In this document: positions 1 through 9,665 of the stretch, piece by piece | How the letters are laid out: every line of letters begins with the position of its first letter | Position numbering within the stretch: position 1 is the first letter of the stretch | The notes under the pieces: model-generated | Database searches by the model: none | What the model was told of the DNA's origin: nothing | What the model saw: the letters and a program-made list of their open reading frames with translations, nothing else | Program-made: the position numbers and the translations under genes | From: Pseudomaricurvus albidus | GTDB taxonomy: Bacteria > Pseudomonadota > Gammaproteobacteria > Pseudomonadales > Cellvibrionaceae | Length of the DNA: 64,000 nucleotides | NCBI RefSeq assembly: GCF_018863235.1 | Contig: NZ_JAHKRS010000013.1 | Span: forward strand, 1 to 64,000 | Direction of reading: 5' to 3'

Positions 1-73
1 TTGCTTGATTAATTTTTTAAACAACTCACAGAGCGCTCGGCTTCTGCTGTCTTTGCTTCAGTCTCCCGAAGCA
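1..73 (-). promoter_or_regulatory. rRNA operon leader with boxA-like element
   Basis: Read on the minus strand, this stretch follows a strong rRNA-type promoter and ends at the window edge. It carries a boxA-like element at 12-27 (GAGTTGTTTAAAAAAT) followed by AATCAAGCAA, the kind of sequence that sits just before 16S rRNA in gammaproteobacteria, where NusB-S10 bind for antitermination. The inference is that 16S rRNA begins shortly left of base 1. No mature rRNA sequence is inside the window. Confidence 0.65.
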
Positions 74-125
74 GGAGGCGCATTATACGCAATCCGTTAA
101 GCTTGGCAAGTTCTTTTTTTGTTGG
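74..125 (-). promoter_or_regulatory. rRNA-type promoter, proximal of three
   Basis: On the minus strand there is a -35 TTGCCA (104-109), a 16-base spacer, a perfect -10 TATAAT (82-87) and a GC-rich discriminator GCGCCTCC (74-81). An A-rich tract upstream (111-125) could act as an UP element. The GCGCC discriminator is typical of stringently controlled rRNA promoters. It points left, toward the boxA-like leader. Confidence 0.75.
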
Positions 126-243
126 ATCTTAACAGCTTAGCCATCAAAAACCTTTCACTCAAAAACATGCTGAAGTGAACCCTCATTCAGAGTTTTATCA
201 CTTCGCTCAACCCCTCCGACCAACTTGCTGCTCGTCGTTGAGA

Positions 244-301
244 GCGGCGCATTATACGGAAGATAAACCGCCTGACAAGTAAAAAATTAAACTTTAATTT
301 C
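244..301 (-). promoter_or_regulatory. rRNA-type promoter, middle of three
   Basis: On the minus strand: -35 TTGTCA (274-279), 16-base spacer, -10 TATAAT (252-257), discriminator GCGCCGC. The 20 bases upstream (281-301) are nearly all A/T and look like a strong UP element. It has the same architecture as the promoters at 74-125 and 374-435. Confidence 0.75.
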
Positions 302-373
302 AAACTCAACCAGACTTCAAGAAAGCTCTGTAACCTATTGATTTTCAGTACTTTCGAGCCCACAGCGTTCGAG

Positions 374-435
374 GGAGGCGCATTATGCCCATCCACCACC
401 ATGTGGTCAACTGGATTCTGAATGTTTTAAGAAAA
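374..435 (-). promoter_or_regulatory. rRNA-type promoter, distal of three
   Basis: On the minus strand: -35 TTGACC (405-410), 17-base spacer, -10 CATAAT (382-387), discriminator GCGCCTCC (374-381). An A/T-rich block at about 420-435 lies where an UP element would be. Together the three promoters form a tandem array firing leftward. Bases 440-550 between this array and the pssA terminator show no gene. Confidence 0.7.
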
Positions 436-552
436 CACTACGAGTAAAACCAGAGAGGTCCGCAATCCGATTTCCTTGCGGGCAAAATTAACTATAGACC
501 AGGAGCAAGAAAGATCAAGACAGCCAAGACCGACTAATTGATAAAGCAAACA

Positions 553-581
553 TGCAAAAGAAAGGGCGCTTACTGCGCCCT
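553..581 (-). terminator. Rho-independent terminator after pssA
   Basis: GGGCGC (564-569), a 5-base loop and GCGCCC (575-580) form a 6-bp GC stem. On the minus strand it is followed by TTTCTTTT. It lies about 50 bases past the pssA stop codon. Confidence 0.75.
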
Positions 582-630
582 TAGGAATGGAAGTGATGAC
601 CCTCTATAAGAGACTCTAACCATACCCGAC

Positions 631-1491
631 TCACAAGACAGCTTTGGATTTCTTCTTCCTCAAACTCCAAACCCACATCACCAAACCTGAAGCGGCGTAC
701 AAACCAAACATCCCCAACAATATTCTGGGCGGATCAATCGCGACCACACCAAATACCAGCACAACCACCAGAATCATCACGAACGGCACACGCCCGCGGA
801 AATCCAGCTCTTTGAAACTGCTGTATTTAACGTTGGAAACCATGAGCAGCCCCATCAGGGCGGTGATAATCCCGGCAATAATGGAGGGTCTGCCAGCCAT
901 ACTGACATCGAAGCCGGCCCACACCATGCCCGCCACCACAGCAGCTGCAGCCGGGCTCGCCAGACCGATAAAGTACCGCTTATCCACTTCGCCGACCTGT
1001 GTATTAAAACGCGCCAGCCTCAATGCGGCACCAGCGACATACACAAAAGCCACGCCGACACCAAACTTGCCCAGATCCACCAGGGCCCATAGGTATATCA
1101 CCAGCGCCGGCGCCACGCCAAAGGACACCATATCCGACAGACTGTCGTACTGAACACCGAACTCACTGGTGGTATTGGTCATGCGAGCCACCCGCCCATC
1201 GAGGCCATCGAAGACCATTGCCGCCAGAATCGCCAGCGCAGCAAACTCAAAGCTACCCTGAATCGCAGACATGATGGCGTAAAAACCACTGAACAAGGCT
1301 GCCGTCGTAAACAGGTTTGGCAAGAGGTAGATGCCACGACGACGCACTCTCTTGCCGTTTTCATCGACCTCTTCTATATGCTCATCGATAGGCAACACGA
1401 TATCGTCAAGAATGCCCTGCTCGCGTTTTTCCTGAGCATCGTCCTGAGAGTCGCCAGCTGCGTCATTGTCATGTGGAATTTGATCGTTCAT
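631..1491 (-). CDS. pssA: CDP-diacylglycerol--serine O-phosphatidyltransferase
   Basis: Makes phosphatidylserine from CDP-diacylglycerol and L-serine in the inner membrane, the first committed step to phosphatidylethanolamine. The CDP-alcohol phosphotransferase signature D-x2-DG-x2-AR-x8-G-x3-D-x3-D is complete (about residues 95-120, DGLDGRVAR then GVQYDSLSD), and several hydrophobic helices follow. The N-terminus is a charged, acidic cytosolic stretch of about 50 residues. The reading frame is open to 1593, but I chose the ATG at 1491 (MNDQ) because AAGG lies just upstream; this gives 286 residues. It lies downstream of ilvC in the same direction, with a terminator between them. An ilvC-pssA order is common in pseudomonad-like genomes. 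Confidence 0.93.
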   Translation of the reverse strand: MNDQIPHDNDAAGDSQDDAQEKREQGILDDIVLPIDEHIEEVDENGKRVRRRGIYLLPNLFTTAALFSGFYAIMSAIQGSFEFAALAILAAMVFDGLDGRVARMTNTTSEFGVQYDSLSDMVSFGVAPALVIYLWALVDLGKFGVGVAFVYVAGAALRLARFNTQVGEVDKRYFIGLASPAAAAVVAGMVWAGFDVSMAGRPSIIAGIITALMGLLMVSNVKYSSFKELDFRGRVPFVMILVVVLVFGVVAIDPPRILLGMFGLYAASGLVMWVWSLRKKKSKAVL

Positions 1492-1590
1492 TAGTGCCTT
1501 ATCTTTCGCAAGAAGTGGAAGGTGGCCATGATACTGCTTCCTCGCGCCTGTAGAAAGGATTGTGAATACGCCAGCACCTGTCCCAAAACG

Positions 1591-1616
1591 CAAAAACGCG
1601 GCCGAAGCCGCGTTTT
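1591..1616 (-). terminator. Rho-independent terminator after ilvC
   Basis: A 10-bp inverted repeat, AAAACGCGGC (1593-1602) and GCCGCGTTTT (1607-1616), closed by a 4-base loop. On the minus strand this is a GC stem with a CTTCGG-type tetraloop followed by TTTTT. It lies 25 bases beyond the ilvC stop and separates ilvC from pssA. Confidence 0.9.
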
Positions 1617-1640
1617 CTACAATCTCATCAGAACTTGAAC

Positions 1641-2666
<1,026 letters not shown>

Positions 2667-2852
2667 CTATATAAGAAGATAATATGGATAACTGATATTC
2701 AAACGTTTCAAAGCCGCCCCGAAACACTCTCAGCAGCTTCGAAAAAATCCTTCAAAACCTTGGACAACGAACCCAAGCCTAGACAAAGATCCGCCCGAGC
2801 GGCACTTTATCTGACAGGATTCAATGGTGGCGCAGTGTAAGGGATCGCCATC

Positions 2853-2900
2853 GTTGCGTAAAATGATATATTTGCAATACTATATTTACATTAACGCAAC
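2853..2900. promoter_or_regulatory. Probable IlvY operator / divergent ilvC-ilvY promoter region
   Basis: Inside the 266-base gap between the divergent ilvC and ilvY there is a dyad, GTTGCGT (2853-2859) and ACGCAAC (2894-2900), flanking a very A/T-rich core that includes TTGCAAT. IlvY is a LysR-type regulator known to bind the ilvY-ilvC intergenic region and activate ilvC when acetohydroxy acids are present. Assigning this dyad as the operator is inference from position and symmetry. The rest of the gap (2661-2850) shows nothing clear. Confidence 0.5.
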
Positions 2901-2923
2901 ACTCATCTGCCGCAGACCGTCCT

Positions 2924-3796
2924 ATGGATACCCGCTCACTGACCTTATTTCTGAATCTGTCCGAAACCCTGCATTTTGGCCGAACCAGTGAAGAACTTCA
3001 CATCAGCCCCTCGGCACTCAGTCGCAGCATCAAACAGCTGGAGGAAAACCTGGGGGTCACCCTGTTTGAGCGAGATAACCGCCGGGTAGCGCTGACACAG
3101 GAAGGCAAACTGCTGCAGACCTACGCCCGCGACACCCTGCAACAGTGGGATGCCTTTCGCGATTCCCTCATGGAGGAAAGCCACGACCTGAAAGGCGAGA
3201 TCAGTATTTACTGCTCCGTTACCGCCAGCTACAGCTTTCTGTATGACATCCTCAGTGACTTCCGCCAGCGTCACCCGCGCATTGAGCTGAAACTGCACAC
3301 CGGAGATCCGGCCCCGGCTATCAGCCGGGTACTCAACGGACAGGAAGACATCGCCATTGCCGCCCGCCCGGACAAACTGCCAGACAATCTGGCATTCCGG
3401 CGGATTGCAGTCTCTCCTCTGGTTTTTATTGCCCCCAAAGAAGTAAGCGACAACTTACCCGTTATCGCACCCGCCAGCGCGGATGACTGGGCCAACACCC
3501 CCATGATCCTGTCGGAAGAAGGCATCGCCCGCGAGCGCATTGATGGCTGGTTCAAGCGCATCAAGGTGACCCCTCGCATCTACGCCCAGGTGGCAGGCCA
3601 CGAGGCTCTGGTCAGTATGGTCAGCCTGGGTTTTGGCATAGGCGTTGTGCCCCAGATCGTTCTGGAAAACAGCCCGCTGGCCGATCGGGTGGAAATCCTG
3701 CCGCAACTTAACGAGCTGGGGCATTACGATGTCGGACTGTGCACACTGAAAAAGCGCCTGAAAAGTCCAATCATTGCCGCTTTTTGGGGAAGCTGA
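2924..3796 (+). CDS. ilvY: LysR-type activator of ilvC
   Basis: A LysR-family regulator of 290 residues. The N-terminal winged helix-turn-helix spans about residues 1-60, with SPSALSRSIKQLEENLG as the recognition-helix region, and a substrate-binding-like domain follows from about 90 to 290. The divergent arrangement with ilvC and the overall sequence match IlvY, which senses acetohydroxy acids and switches on ilvC. ATG 2924 directly begins the HTH (MDTRSLTLFLNL). No other partner gene is nearby. Confidence 0.9.
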   Translation: MDTRSLTLFLNLSETLHFGRTSEELHISPSALSRSIKQLEENLGVTLFERDNRRVALTQEGKLLQTYARDTLQQWDAFRDSLMEESHDLKGEISIYCSVTASYSFLYDILSDFRQRHPRIELKLHTGDPAPAISRVLNGQEDIAIAARPDKLPDNLAFRRIAVSPLVFIAPKEVSDNLPVIAPASADDWANTPMILSEEGIARERIDGWFKRIKVTPRIYAQVAGHEALVSMVSLGFGIGVVPQIVLENSPLADRVEILPQLNELGHYDVGLCTLKKRLKSPIIAAFWGS

Positions 3797-3978
3797 CCGA
3801 AGCTTTTGCCGAGATTGCCTTCCATCTGCCCGCTCAAGTGACTTCAGTCTACGATTAAACGCCTTCAGCCTACTAATTGGTCGCCCAACACGATAAAATC
3901 GCGCCCCATATTTGATCTGCCCGGTTTGAGAAGCGCTTTCTCAACCTCTCATTATTAAGAAGCCCCTATCGAGTCCCT

Positions 3979-5718
3979 ATGAATATTCGCGAACTGCTGA
4001 ACGATAAAGTCCAACAGGCCATGCAGGCTGCCGGCATTCCCGCCGACTACAGCGCCCACCTTGCCCCCTCCAAGAAAGCGGGTTTTGGTGACTATCAGGC
4101 CAATGGCGCCATGGCTGCAGCCAAGGCCATGAAAACCAACCCTCGCGAGCTGGCACAGCAAATTCTCGACAACCTCGACCTGAGTGGCATTGCCGACAAG
4201 ACTGAAATTGCCGGCCCCGGTTTCATCAACATCCACCTGGCGGACAGCTGGCTGGCACAGCAGACTGCAACCCTGCTCAACGATCCGCAATTGGGCCAGG
4301 AAAAAGCCACCGATCCACAGACGGTGGTGGTGGATTACTCCTCCCCCAATCTGGCAAAAGAAATGCACGTGGGGCACCTGCGCTCCAGCATCATCGGTGA
4401 TGCTCTGGTGCGGGCACTGGAATTTCAGGGCCAGAACGTGATTCGTCAAAACCACGTAGGTGACTGGGGCACCCAATTCGGCATGCTGATCGCCGAACTG
4501 GAAGATCAGCTGGAAGACGGCGAAGCGGCAGAGTTTGCCCTGAAGGATCTGGAAGGCTTTTACCAACAATCCAAAAAGCATTTTGACGATGACGAAGCCT
4601 TCGCCAAACGCGCCCGCGACTATGTGGTAAAACTGCAATCCGGCGACGAGAAAGTGCTGGGACTTTGGGAGAAGTTCAAAAAAGTCTCCCTGCACCACAG
4701 CGAAGAGATTTATCAGCAACTGAACGTCACCCTGACCGACAATGACGTTCGCGGCGAAAGCGCATACAACGACGACCTGCCGAAAGTGGTTGCAGAACTG
4801 CAGAAACAAGGTCTGGCGGTAGAAGATCAGGGCGCTCAGGTCGTCTTCCTGCAGGAACTGGCCGACAAAGAGGGCAACCCCAGTCCGGTGATCATTCAGA
4901 AACAGGGTGGCGGCTATCTATACGCCACCTCAGACCTGGCCGCCCTGCGCTATCGCGCCAACGTGCTGAAAGCCGACCGCATTCTGTACTTTATTGATGC
5001 CCGCCAGTCACTGCATATGAATCAGGTGTTCACCCTGGCTCGTAAAGCCAAATTTGTCCCAGCTGATATCAGCCTGGAACACCACGCCTTCGGCACCATG
5101 ATGGGCTCGGACGGCAAACCGTTCAAAACCCGTAGCGGTGGCACCGTCAAGCTGGCCGACCTGTTGAATGAAGCCGTAGAGCGCGCCGCCGCACTGATTG
5201 CAGAAAAAGACCCGGGCTTAAGCGAAGAAGAAAAAGTCGAAGTGGCACAAAAGGTGGGTATCGGTGCGGTGAAATACGCCGACCTGTCGAAGACACGCAC
5301 TAACGACTACATCTTCAACTGGGATTCCATGCTCAGCTTCGAGGGCAATACCGCCCCCTACCTGCAGTATGCCTATACCCGCATCCAGAGCATTTTCCGC
5401 AAGGCAAGTGTCAACCCGGACGAGCTGACAGCAGACATTCAAATCGGTACCGAGCAGGAAAAAGCCCTGGCACTGAAGCTGCTGCAATTCCCGGAAGTGC
5501 TGGATCAGGTCACCCGTGAAGCTTACCCACACGTGTTGTGTAACTATTTATACGATGTTGCCAGCCTGTTTATGCGCTTCTATGAGGCCTGCCCGATCCT
5601 CAAGGATGATGTAGACACGGCTACCCGCAACAGCCGCTTGAGTATCGCCAGAGTGGCCGCCCAAACCCTGAAAACCGGACTGGACCTGCTGGGCATCGAA
5701 ACCATGGAGAAAATGTAA
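3979..5718 (+). CDS. argS: Arginyl-tRNA synthetase
   Basis: Class I aminoacyl-tRNA synthetase that charges tRNA-Arg. It has an N-terminal additional domain of about 110 residues, the HIGH-type motif as HVGH (130-133) inside [15 protein letters not shown], and a [12 protein letters not shown] loop near residue 377 where arginyl enzymes keep a degenerate KMSKS. A helical anticodon-binding DALR domain ends the protein. The 579-residue length is normal. The 182 bases upstream (3797-3978) hold a possible -10, TAAAAT, followed by CGCGCCCC near 3894, but no convincing -35. Confidence 0.97.
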   Translation: MNIRELLNDKVQQAMQAAGIPADYSAHLAPSKKAGFGDYQANGAMAAAKAMKTNPRELAQQILDNLDLSGIADKTEIAGPGFINIHLADSWLAQQTATLLNDPQLGQEKATDPQTVVVDYSSPNLAKEMHVGHLRSSIIGDALVRALEFQGQNVIRQNHVGDWGTQFGMLIAELEDQLEDGEAAEFALKDLEGFYQQSKKHFDDDEAFAKRARDYVVKLQSGDEKVLGLWEKFKKVSLHHSEEIYQQLNVTLTDNDVRGESAYNDDLPKVVAELQKQGLAVEDQGAQVVFLQELADKEGNPSPVIIQKQGGGYLYATSDLAALRYRANVLKADRILYFIDARQSLHMNQVFTLARKAKFVPADISLEHHAFGTMMGSDGKPFKTRSGGTVKLADLLNEAVERAAALIAEKDPGLSEEEKVEVAQKVGIGAVKYADLSKTRTNDYIFNWDSMLSFEGNTAPYLQYAYTRIQSIFRKASVNPDELTADIQIGTEQEKALALKLLQFPEVLDQVTREAYPHVLCNYLYDVASLFMRFYEACPILKDDVDTATRNSRLSIARVAAQTLKTGLDLLGIETMEKM

Positions 5719-5747
5719 GAGAGTGTTTGCGGGTACCAGACACTCTC
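5719..5747 (+). repeat. Inverted repeat between argS and the TauE-like gene
   Basis: GAGAGTGT (5719-5726) and ACACTCTC (5740-5747) are perfect 8-bp arms around a 13-base loop, starting right after the argS stop. There is no following T-run, so it is not a standard terminator. It may stabilise the argS mRNA end. Confidence 0.55.
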
Positions 5748-5766
5748 GTGGAGGTCAGCTGACACC

Positions 5767-6519
5767 ATGATCACTGATCCCTTCTTTTATCTCTGCGCTG
5801 TCCCCGCCATCTTGCTATATGGCATGGCCAAAGGTGGGCTGGGCAGCGGCATTGCCATTGTCTCTGTGCCGCTTATGGCCCTGGCCGTGTCGCCGGTAAC
5901 AGCCGCCGCTGTGCTCTTGCCCATCCTGGTGGTGATGGACTTTGTCGCCATCTGGAGCTTTCGCGGCCAGTGGAGCAAAATCAATCTGAAGTACACCCTG
6001 CCTGGCGCCATAGCCGGTATTGTGGTCGGTGCATTCACCTTTCGCTACCTGTCCGAAGACGCCATTCGCGTCATGATCGGTCTGATCTCCGTGGTCTTTT
6101 GTCTCGATTACTGGGTCAAACGGAAGAGAAACAACAACACCAAGCGTCCTCCCAGCGTAGCCCGCGGTACCTTATGGGGCTCTATAGCCGGGTTCACCAG
6201 TTTTGGCATCCACGCCGGAGGCCCTCCGATCAGTATTTACATGCTGCCCCAGCAACTGGAAAAGAAAATGCTGATGGGGACCTTCGCCATGTTTTTCACC
6301 GTAGTGAACCTGGTGAAAGTCATCCCCTACGCCTGGCTGGGTCAGTTTGATCACTCTAACCTGATGACCTCACTGGCCCTGGTGCCACTGGCGCCGGTCG
6401 GTGTGCGCCTGGGTTACTACTGCCTGCAGCGCATGAACGAGGCGCTCATCTACCGCCTTTGCTATTTTTTCCTGATGATTGTTGGCCTCAAATTGCTGTG
6501 GGACGGCTTAATCGGCTGA
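5767..6519 (+). CDS. TauE/SafE (TSUP) family membrane permease
   Basis: A 250-residue, very hydrophobic protein with about eight predicted membrane segments and the two-fold repeated layout of the TauE/SafE family. It has a glycine-rich start of the first half (KGGLGSGIAIVSVPLMAL) and a matching second half (GFTSFGIHAGGPPISIYMLP). Family members export sulfite, sulfoacetate or related anions; the substrate here is unknown. It lies 48 bases after argS on the same strand. GGAGGT is present but about 12 bases from the ATG. A link to the sulfate genes of this window is possible but unproven. Confidence 0.85.
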   Translation: MITDPFFYLCAVPAILLYGMAKGGLGSGIAIVSVPLMALAVSPVTAAAVLLPILVVMDFVAIWSFRGQWSKINLKYTLPGAIAGIVVGAFTFRYLSEDAIRVMIGLISVVFCLDYWVKRKRNNNTKRPPSVARGTLWGSIAGFTSFGIHAGGPPISIYMLPQQLEKKMLMGTFAMFFTVVNLVKVIPYAWLGQFDHSNLMTSLALVPLAPVGVRLGYYCLQRMNEALIYRLCYFFLMIVGLKLLWDGLIG

Positions 6520-6719
6520 CACCGGTTGCGCGTCGTTCCACATCCCTCCCTGTTTTTAATAGCCTTTGGCTCTAGCTTTTCGTTTTTTACTAAAGTCTCA
6601 GATCATAACAAGTAAAAACTCATCGGAATGAACGGTAGCAACCGCCTATAAACATGGGCAAAATAGAATCTACAAGGGATAGAAAATAATAAAAGAACCA
6701 TTAGGGGTTAATTTCGATC

Positions 6720-7415
6720 ATGCAGCCGGACACATGGAGCCGCCTCTTGGCCGACAAACAGGATTTACTGGCTAACAAGCCAAGACTAGCCGCTGGAGCG
6801 GTCGCACTGCTTGCGATTGCCTGCACTGTCCATTTGGGCAGCGGGCTCTACCAGGATGTTGCCACCGCTCGCTCGCAACCCGTCTTGTCCTCTTCGGATC
6901 AGGCAAGGCTTTCTACGTCCTCCCGTTCGCACACTGCGTCCATTGAAGCGCTGGTTGCCGGTCAGTGGTTTGGCGCCGCTAAAGCAGCTGAAACACCGCA
7001 GATTACCAATCAGGAAAATGTCCCGGAAACACGGCTGAATCTGGAGTTGCATGGCGTGATAGGCAGTACCATCGCGGAAGAAGGCCGGGCACTGATCGCA
7101 GAGAAGGGAAAAGGTGCCAAATACTACGGTGTGGATGACGAGCTTCCCGGCGGCGCCACCATCAGCAGCGTTGGCACAGAGCAAGTAATTCTCAGCCGCA
7201 ACGGCATGCTGGAAACTCTGAGCTTCCCGAAACCTCAAAACCGCGGCGGCTCGACCAGCGTCGCAACCCGCAACAACCCCGCATATCTCCCTGTCCCCGA
7301 AAGTACACAGGCTCTGTCCCAACAACAAACATCGCAAGAACAACTATCTCAAGAACAACGGACAGCGTCACTGAAGGATCGTCTAAAGCAGTTGAGGGAA
7401 GCACGCGACTTGTAA
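6720..7415 (+). CDS. gspC: Type II secretion system inner-membrane protein GspC
   Basis: First gene of the gsp operon. GspC links the inner-membrane platform to the secretin. It has a short cytosolic N-terminus, one membrane helix (about residues 22-40) and a homology region from about 70 to 180 (LNLELHGVIGS, then ALIAEKGKGAKYYGVDDELPGGATI, LSRNGMLETL) that contacts GspD. Many GspC proteins end in a PDZ domain; this 231-residue one instead ends in a glutamine-rich, helical-looking tail (about 195-231). The 200 bases upstream (6520-6719) are A/T-rich and probably contain the operon promoter, which I could not place. Confidence 0.88.
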   Translation: MQPDTWSRLLADKQDLLANKPRLAAGAVALLAIACTVHLGSGLYQDVATARSQPVLSSSDQARLSTSSRSHTASIEALVAGQWFGAAKAAETPQITNQENVPETRLNLELHGVIGSTIAEEGRALIAEKGKGAKYYGVDDELPGGATISSVGTEQVILSRNGMLETLSFPKPQNRGGSTSVATRNNPAYLPVPESTQALSQQQTSQEQLSQEQRTASLKDRLKQLREARDL

Positions 7416-7437
7416 TATTCAGCGCCTATTCTTGACG

Positions 7438-7470
7438 CTCTGTTAACACCAATGAGTCGAGTTAACAGAG
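7438..7470 (+). repeat. Perfect 10-bp inverted repeat between gspC and gspD
   Basis: CTCTGTTAAC (7438-7447) and GTTAACAGAG (7461-7470) are perfect arms around a 13-base spacer, 23 bases after the gspC stop. A TTGACG hexamer (7432-7437) precedes it directly. There is no T-run after the stem, so simple termination is unlikely. An operator, an attenuator or an mRNA-stabilising hairpin are the options. Confidence 0.7.
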
Positions 7471-7616
7471 CTTCAAGGAGGCCGCTTTCTGCGGAGCTAT
7501 TCTGGCATAGGATGCCGTGACGTTTGCCTGGCGAATGCACAGCGGTGAACCCACTATCAAAACAATAACATTAAGGACTGGTCGCTTGGCGCCAGTTAAG
7601 CAATCAGGCTGAGACC

Positions 7617-9665
7617 ATGGATTACTGTAGAACGTTAAATTGTCGTAACACTTCTCGCTGGGCCAAGGCATTCACCGCGCTCACACTGCTCACTACACTG
7701 CTTTCTACCGGTGCGCTACTGAGCTCTGCCCCAGCGCAAGCCCAGACTCAGTCATCACAAGGGCGAATCACCCTTGCGCTGGACAATGCGGACATTCGCG
7801 ACCTGATTCAATGGGCTCAGGAAGTCACTGGCAAAAGCATCATTGTGCACCCCAATGTGAAAGGTAAAGTCACCGTCATGGCCGGCGAGCCAATGACCCG
7901 CGGCGAAGCTTACGAAGTCTTTTTATCCACCTTACAGGTCTATGGCTTTGCGGTTATTGAAAGCGCCAATTCCATCAAAGTCATTCCCGATGCACTGGCC
8001 AAACAGTCGTCGGTGCCCGTCACAGGTAACGGAGAGCAAAAGACCGCAGAAGATGTGGTCGTGCAAATCGTTAAAATCAAGAACATTTCCGCCACCCAGC
8101 TGGTGAACCTGTTACGGCCACTGGTGCCACAAGTGGGACACCTGGCTGCCTATCCTGCCACCAATGCCCTGATCATTGCCGATCGCGCCAACAACATTCA
8201 GAAAGTCATCGATATTGTCAGCAGTCTTGATACCGGCAGCACCGTCGACATTGAACTGATTCCCATGCAGTTCGCCAGTGCCAAGGATGTTGCAGACGTC
8301 ATCAACAAACTGCTGCCTCAACAGCAGGCGAAGGGGGCAGAAAACCTGTCGGTCATGCTCGCTGTGGATGAACGCTCCAACAGCCTGTTGCTGACCGGCG
8401 ATCTGGCGACCCGCAGTCAAATTCGCAAACTGGTGCACCGTCTGGATCAACCGTTATCCGGTGATGGCAACACTCAGGTGTTTTATCTCAACTACAGCAA
8501 CGCCGCGGATCTGGTACCGATTCTGGAAAGTATTTCCGGCAGCCTGAAAAAAAATCAGAAAGACAAGGTCGCGGTCGACACAGAAATCGGCATCCAGGCC
8601 AACGAATCCGTCAATGCGCTGGTGATTACCGCACCACCGGCCATGCTGAACACCATGAAGGGTGTGATTGCCAAGCTGGATCGCCGCCGCGCTCAGGTTC
8701 TGGTTGAAGCGCTGATCGTCGAGGTGAACGAAGACCTGGGTAATGACCTGGGTATTGAGTGGGTCGCCAACAACACCGACACCAGTCTCGGTTTTCGCTC
8801 CTTCCCCCGCACACCGGTTCTCAATATTAATCAGAACACGGGACTCGGCGCATTGGGCTCCGGCTTCACCATGGGGTATTTCAGCGGCGGACAAATGCGG
8901 GCGCTGATTAATGCTCTGGCCACAGAAACCAACGCCAACATTCTCTCCACCCCCACCATCATGGCGCTGGATAATGAAGAGGCCCAGATTCTCGTGGGCT
9001 CCAACGTGCCATTCATCACCGGCAGTGAAGCCCGCGAGAACGACGACCCCTTCCAGACCATTGAGCGAAAGGACGTGGGTATCACACTGAAGGTCAAGCC
9101 GCGGGTGAACAACAACAATTCCGTGACACTGGAAATCGAACAGAGCGTGGAAAATATCAGCCAGACCGCCGACGTGGGTGCAGCCGACATCATCACCAAC
9201 AAGCGGGAGATCAAAACCCGCGTGCTGATTGATGACAACGAAATTTTGGTGCTCGGCGGCCTGATTCGCGATGAAGCGGAAGAAATTGAAAGCAAGGTTC
9301 CCTTTTTCGGAGACATTCCCGGTCTGGGACGGTTGTTTAAAAGCACCAATACCAAAACCGTCAAACGCAACCTGATGGTATTTATTCGCCCAACCATTTT
9401 GAATGACAGCCTTGCCAGCTATGAAGTCACCCGTGAACGCTACGATCGCATCAAGCTGGATCAAAAGGAATTCCGCTCCAAAGTCGATTCCTACTTTATC
9501 CCCGGCCAGGTGCCACAATTGCCACCTCTGAGCACCCCCACTGGCAGCAGTGCACCCGCCACCCTGCCCAAGACACCATCCATGCCTTCGGCCGACACAG
9601 ACAAACCCACCGAGGGGCAAACAAGCAATACCCTGAACAACACAGGAAGCTCTGGCGATGCCTGA
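7617..9665 (+). CDS. gspD: Type II secretion system secretin GspD
   Basis: Outer-membrane channel of the type II system. It has a signal peptide (residues 1-42, ending APAQA), an N0 domain ([25 protein letters not shown]), three N1-N3 KH-like domains and the C-terminal secretin barrel with [16 protein letters not shown] and [11 protein letters not shown] proline/serine/threonine-rich tail follows from about residue 630. The 682-residue length is usual. The 201-base gap after gspC contains the inverted repeat at 7438-7470. The 3' end overlaps gspE by 8 bases. Confidence 0.96.
   Translation: MDYCRTLNCRNTSRWAKAFTALTLLTTLLSTGALLSSAPAQAQTQSSQGRITLALDNADIRDLIQWAQEVTGKSIIVHPNVKGKVTVMAGEPMTRGEAYEVFLSTLQVYGFAVIESANSIKVIPDALAKQSSVPVTGNGEQKTAEDVVVQIVKIKNISATQLVNLLRPLVPQVGHLAAYPATNALIIADRANNIQKVIDIVSSLDTGSTVDIELIPMQFASAKDVADVINKLLPQQQAKGAENLSVMLAVDERSNSLLLTGDLATRSQIRKLVHRLDQPLSGDGNTQVFYLNYSNAADLVPILESISGSLKKNQKDKVAVDTEIGIQANESVNALVITAPPAMLNTMKGVIAKLDRRRAQVLVEALIVEVNEDLGNDLGIEWVANNTDTSLGFRSFPRTPVLNINQNTGLGALGSGFTMGYFSGGQMRALINALATETNANILSTPTIMALDNEEAQILVGSNVPFITGSEARENDDPFQTIERKDVGITLKVKPRVNNNNSVTLEIEQSVENISQTADVGAADIITNKREIKTRVLIDDNEILVLGGLIRDEAEEIESKVPFFGDIPGLGRLFKSTNTKTVKRNLMVFIRPTILNDSLASYEVTRERYDRIKLDQKEFRSKVDSYFIPGQVPQLPPLSTPTGSSAPATLPKTPSMPSADTDKPTEGQTSNTLNNTGSSGDA

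Noticed and set aside
74-387. Threefold GGCGCATTAT motif taken as a dispersed repeat or mobile element
   Set aside because: Each copy is the -10 and discriminator of a leftward promoter with a matching -35, so promoters explain it.
3955-4809. 284-codon leftward ORF opposite argS
   Set aside because: Antisense shadow; no protein family resemblance.
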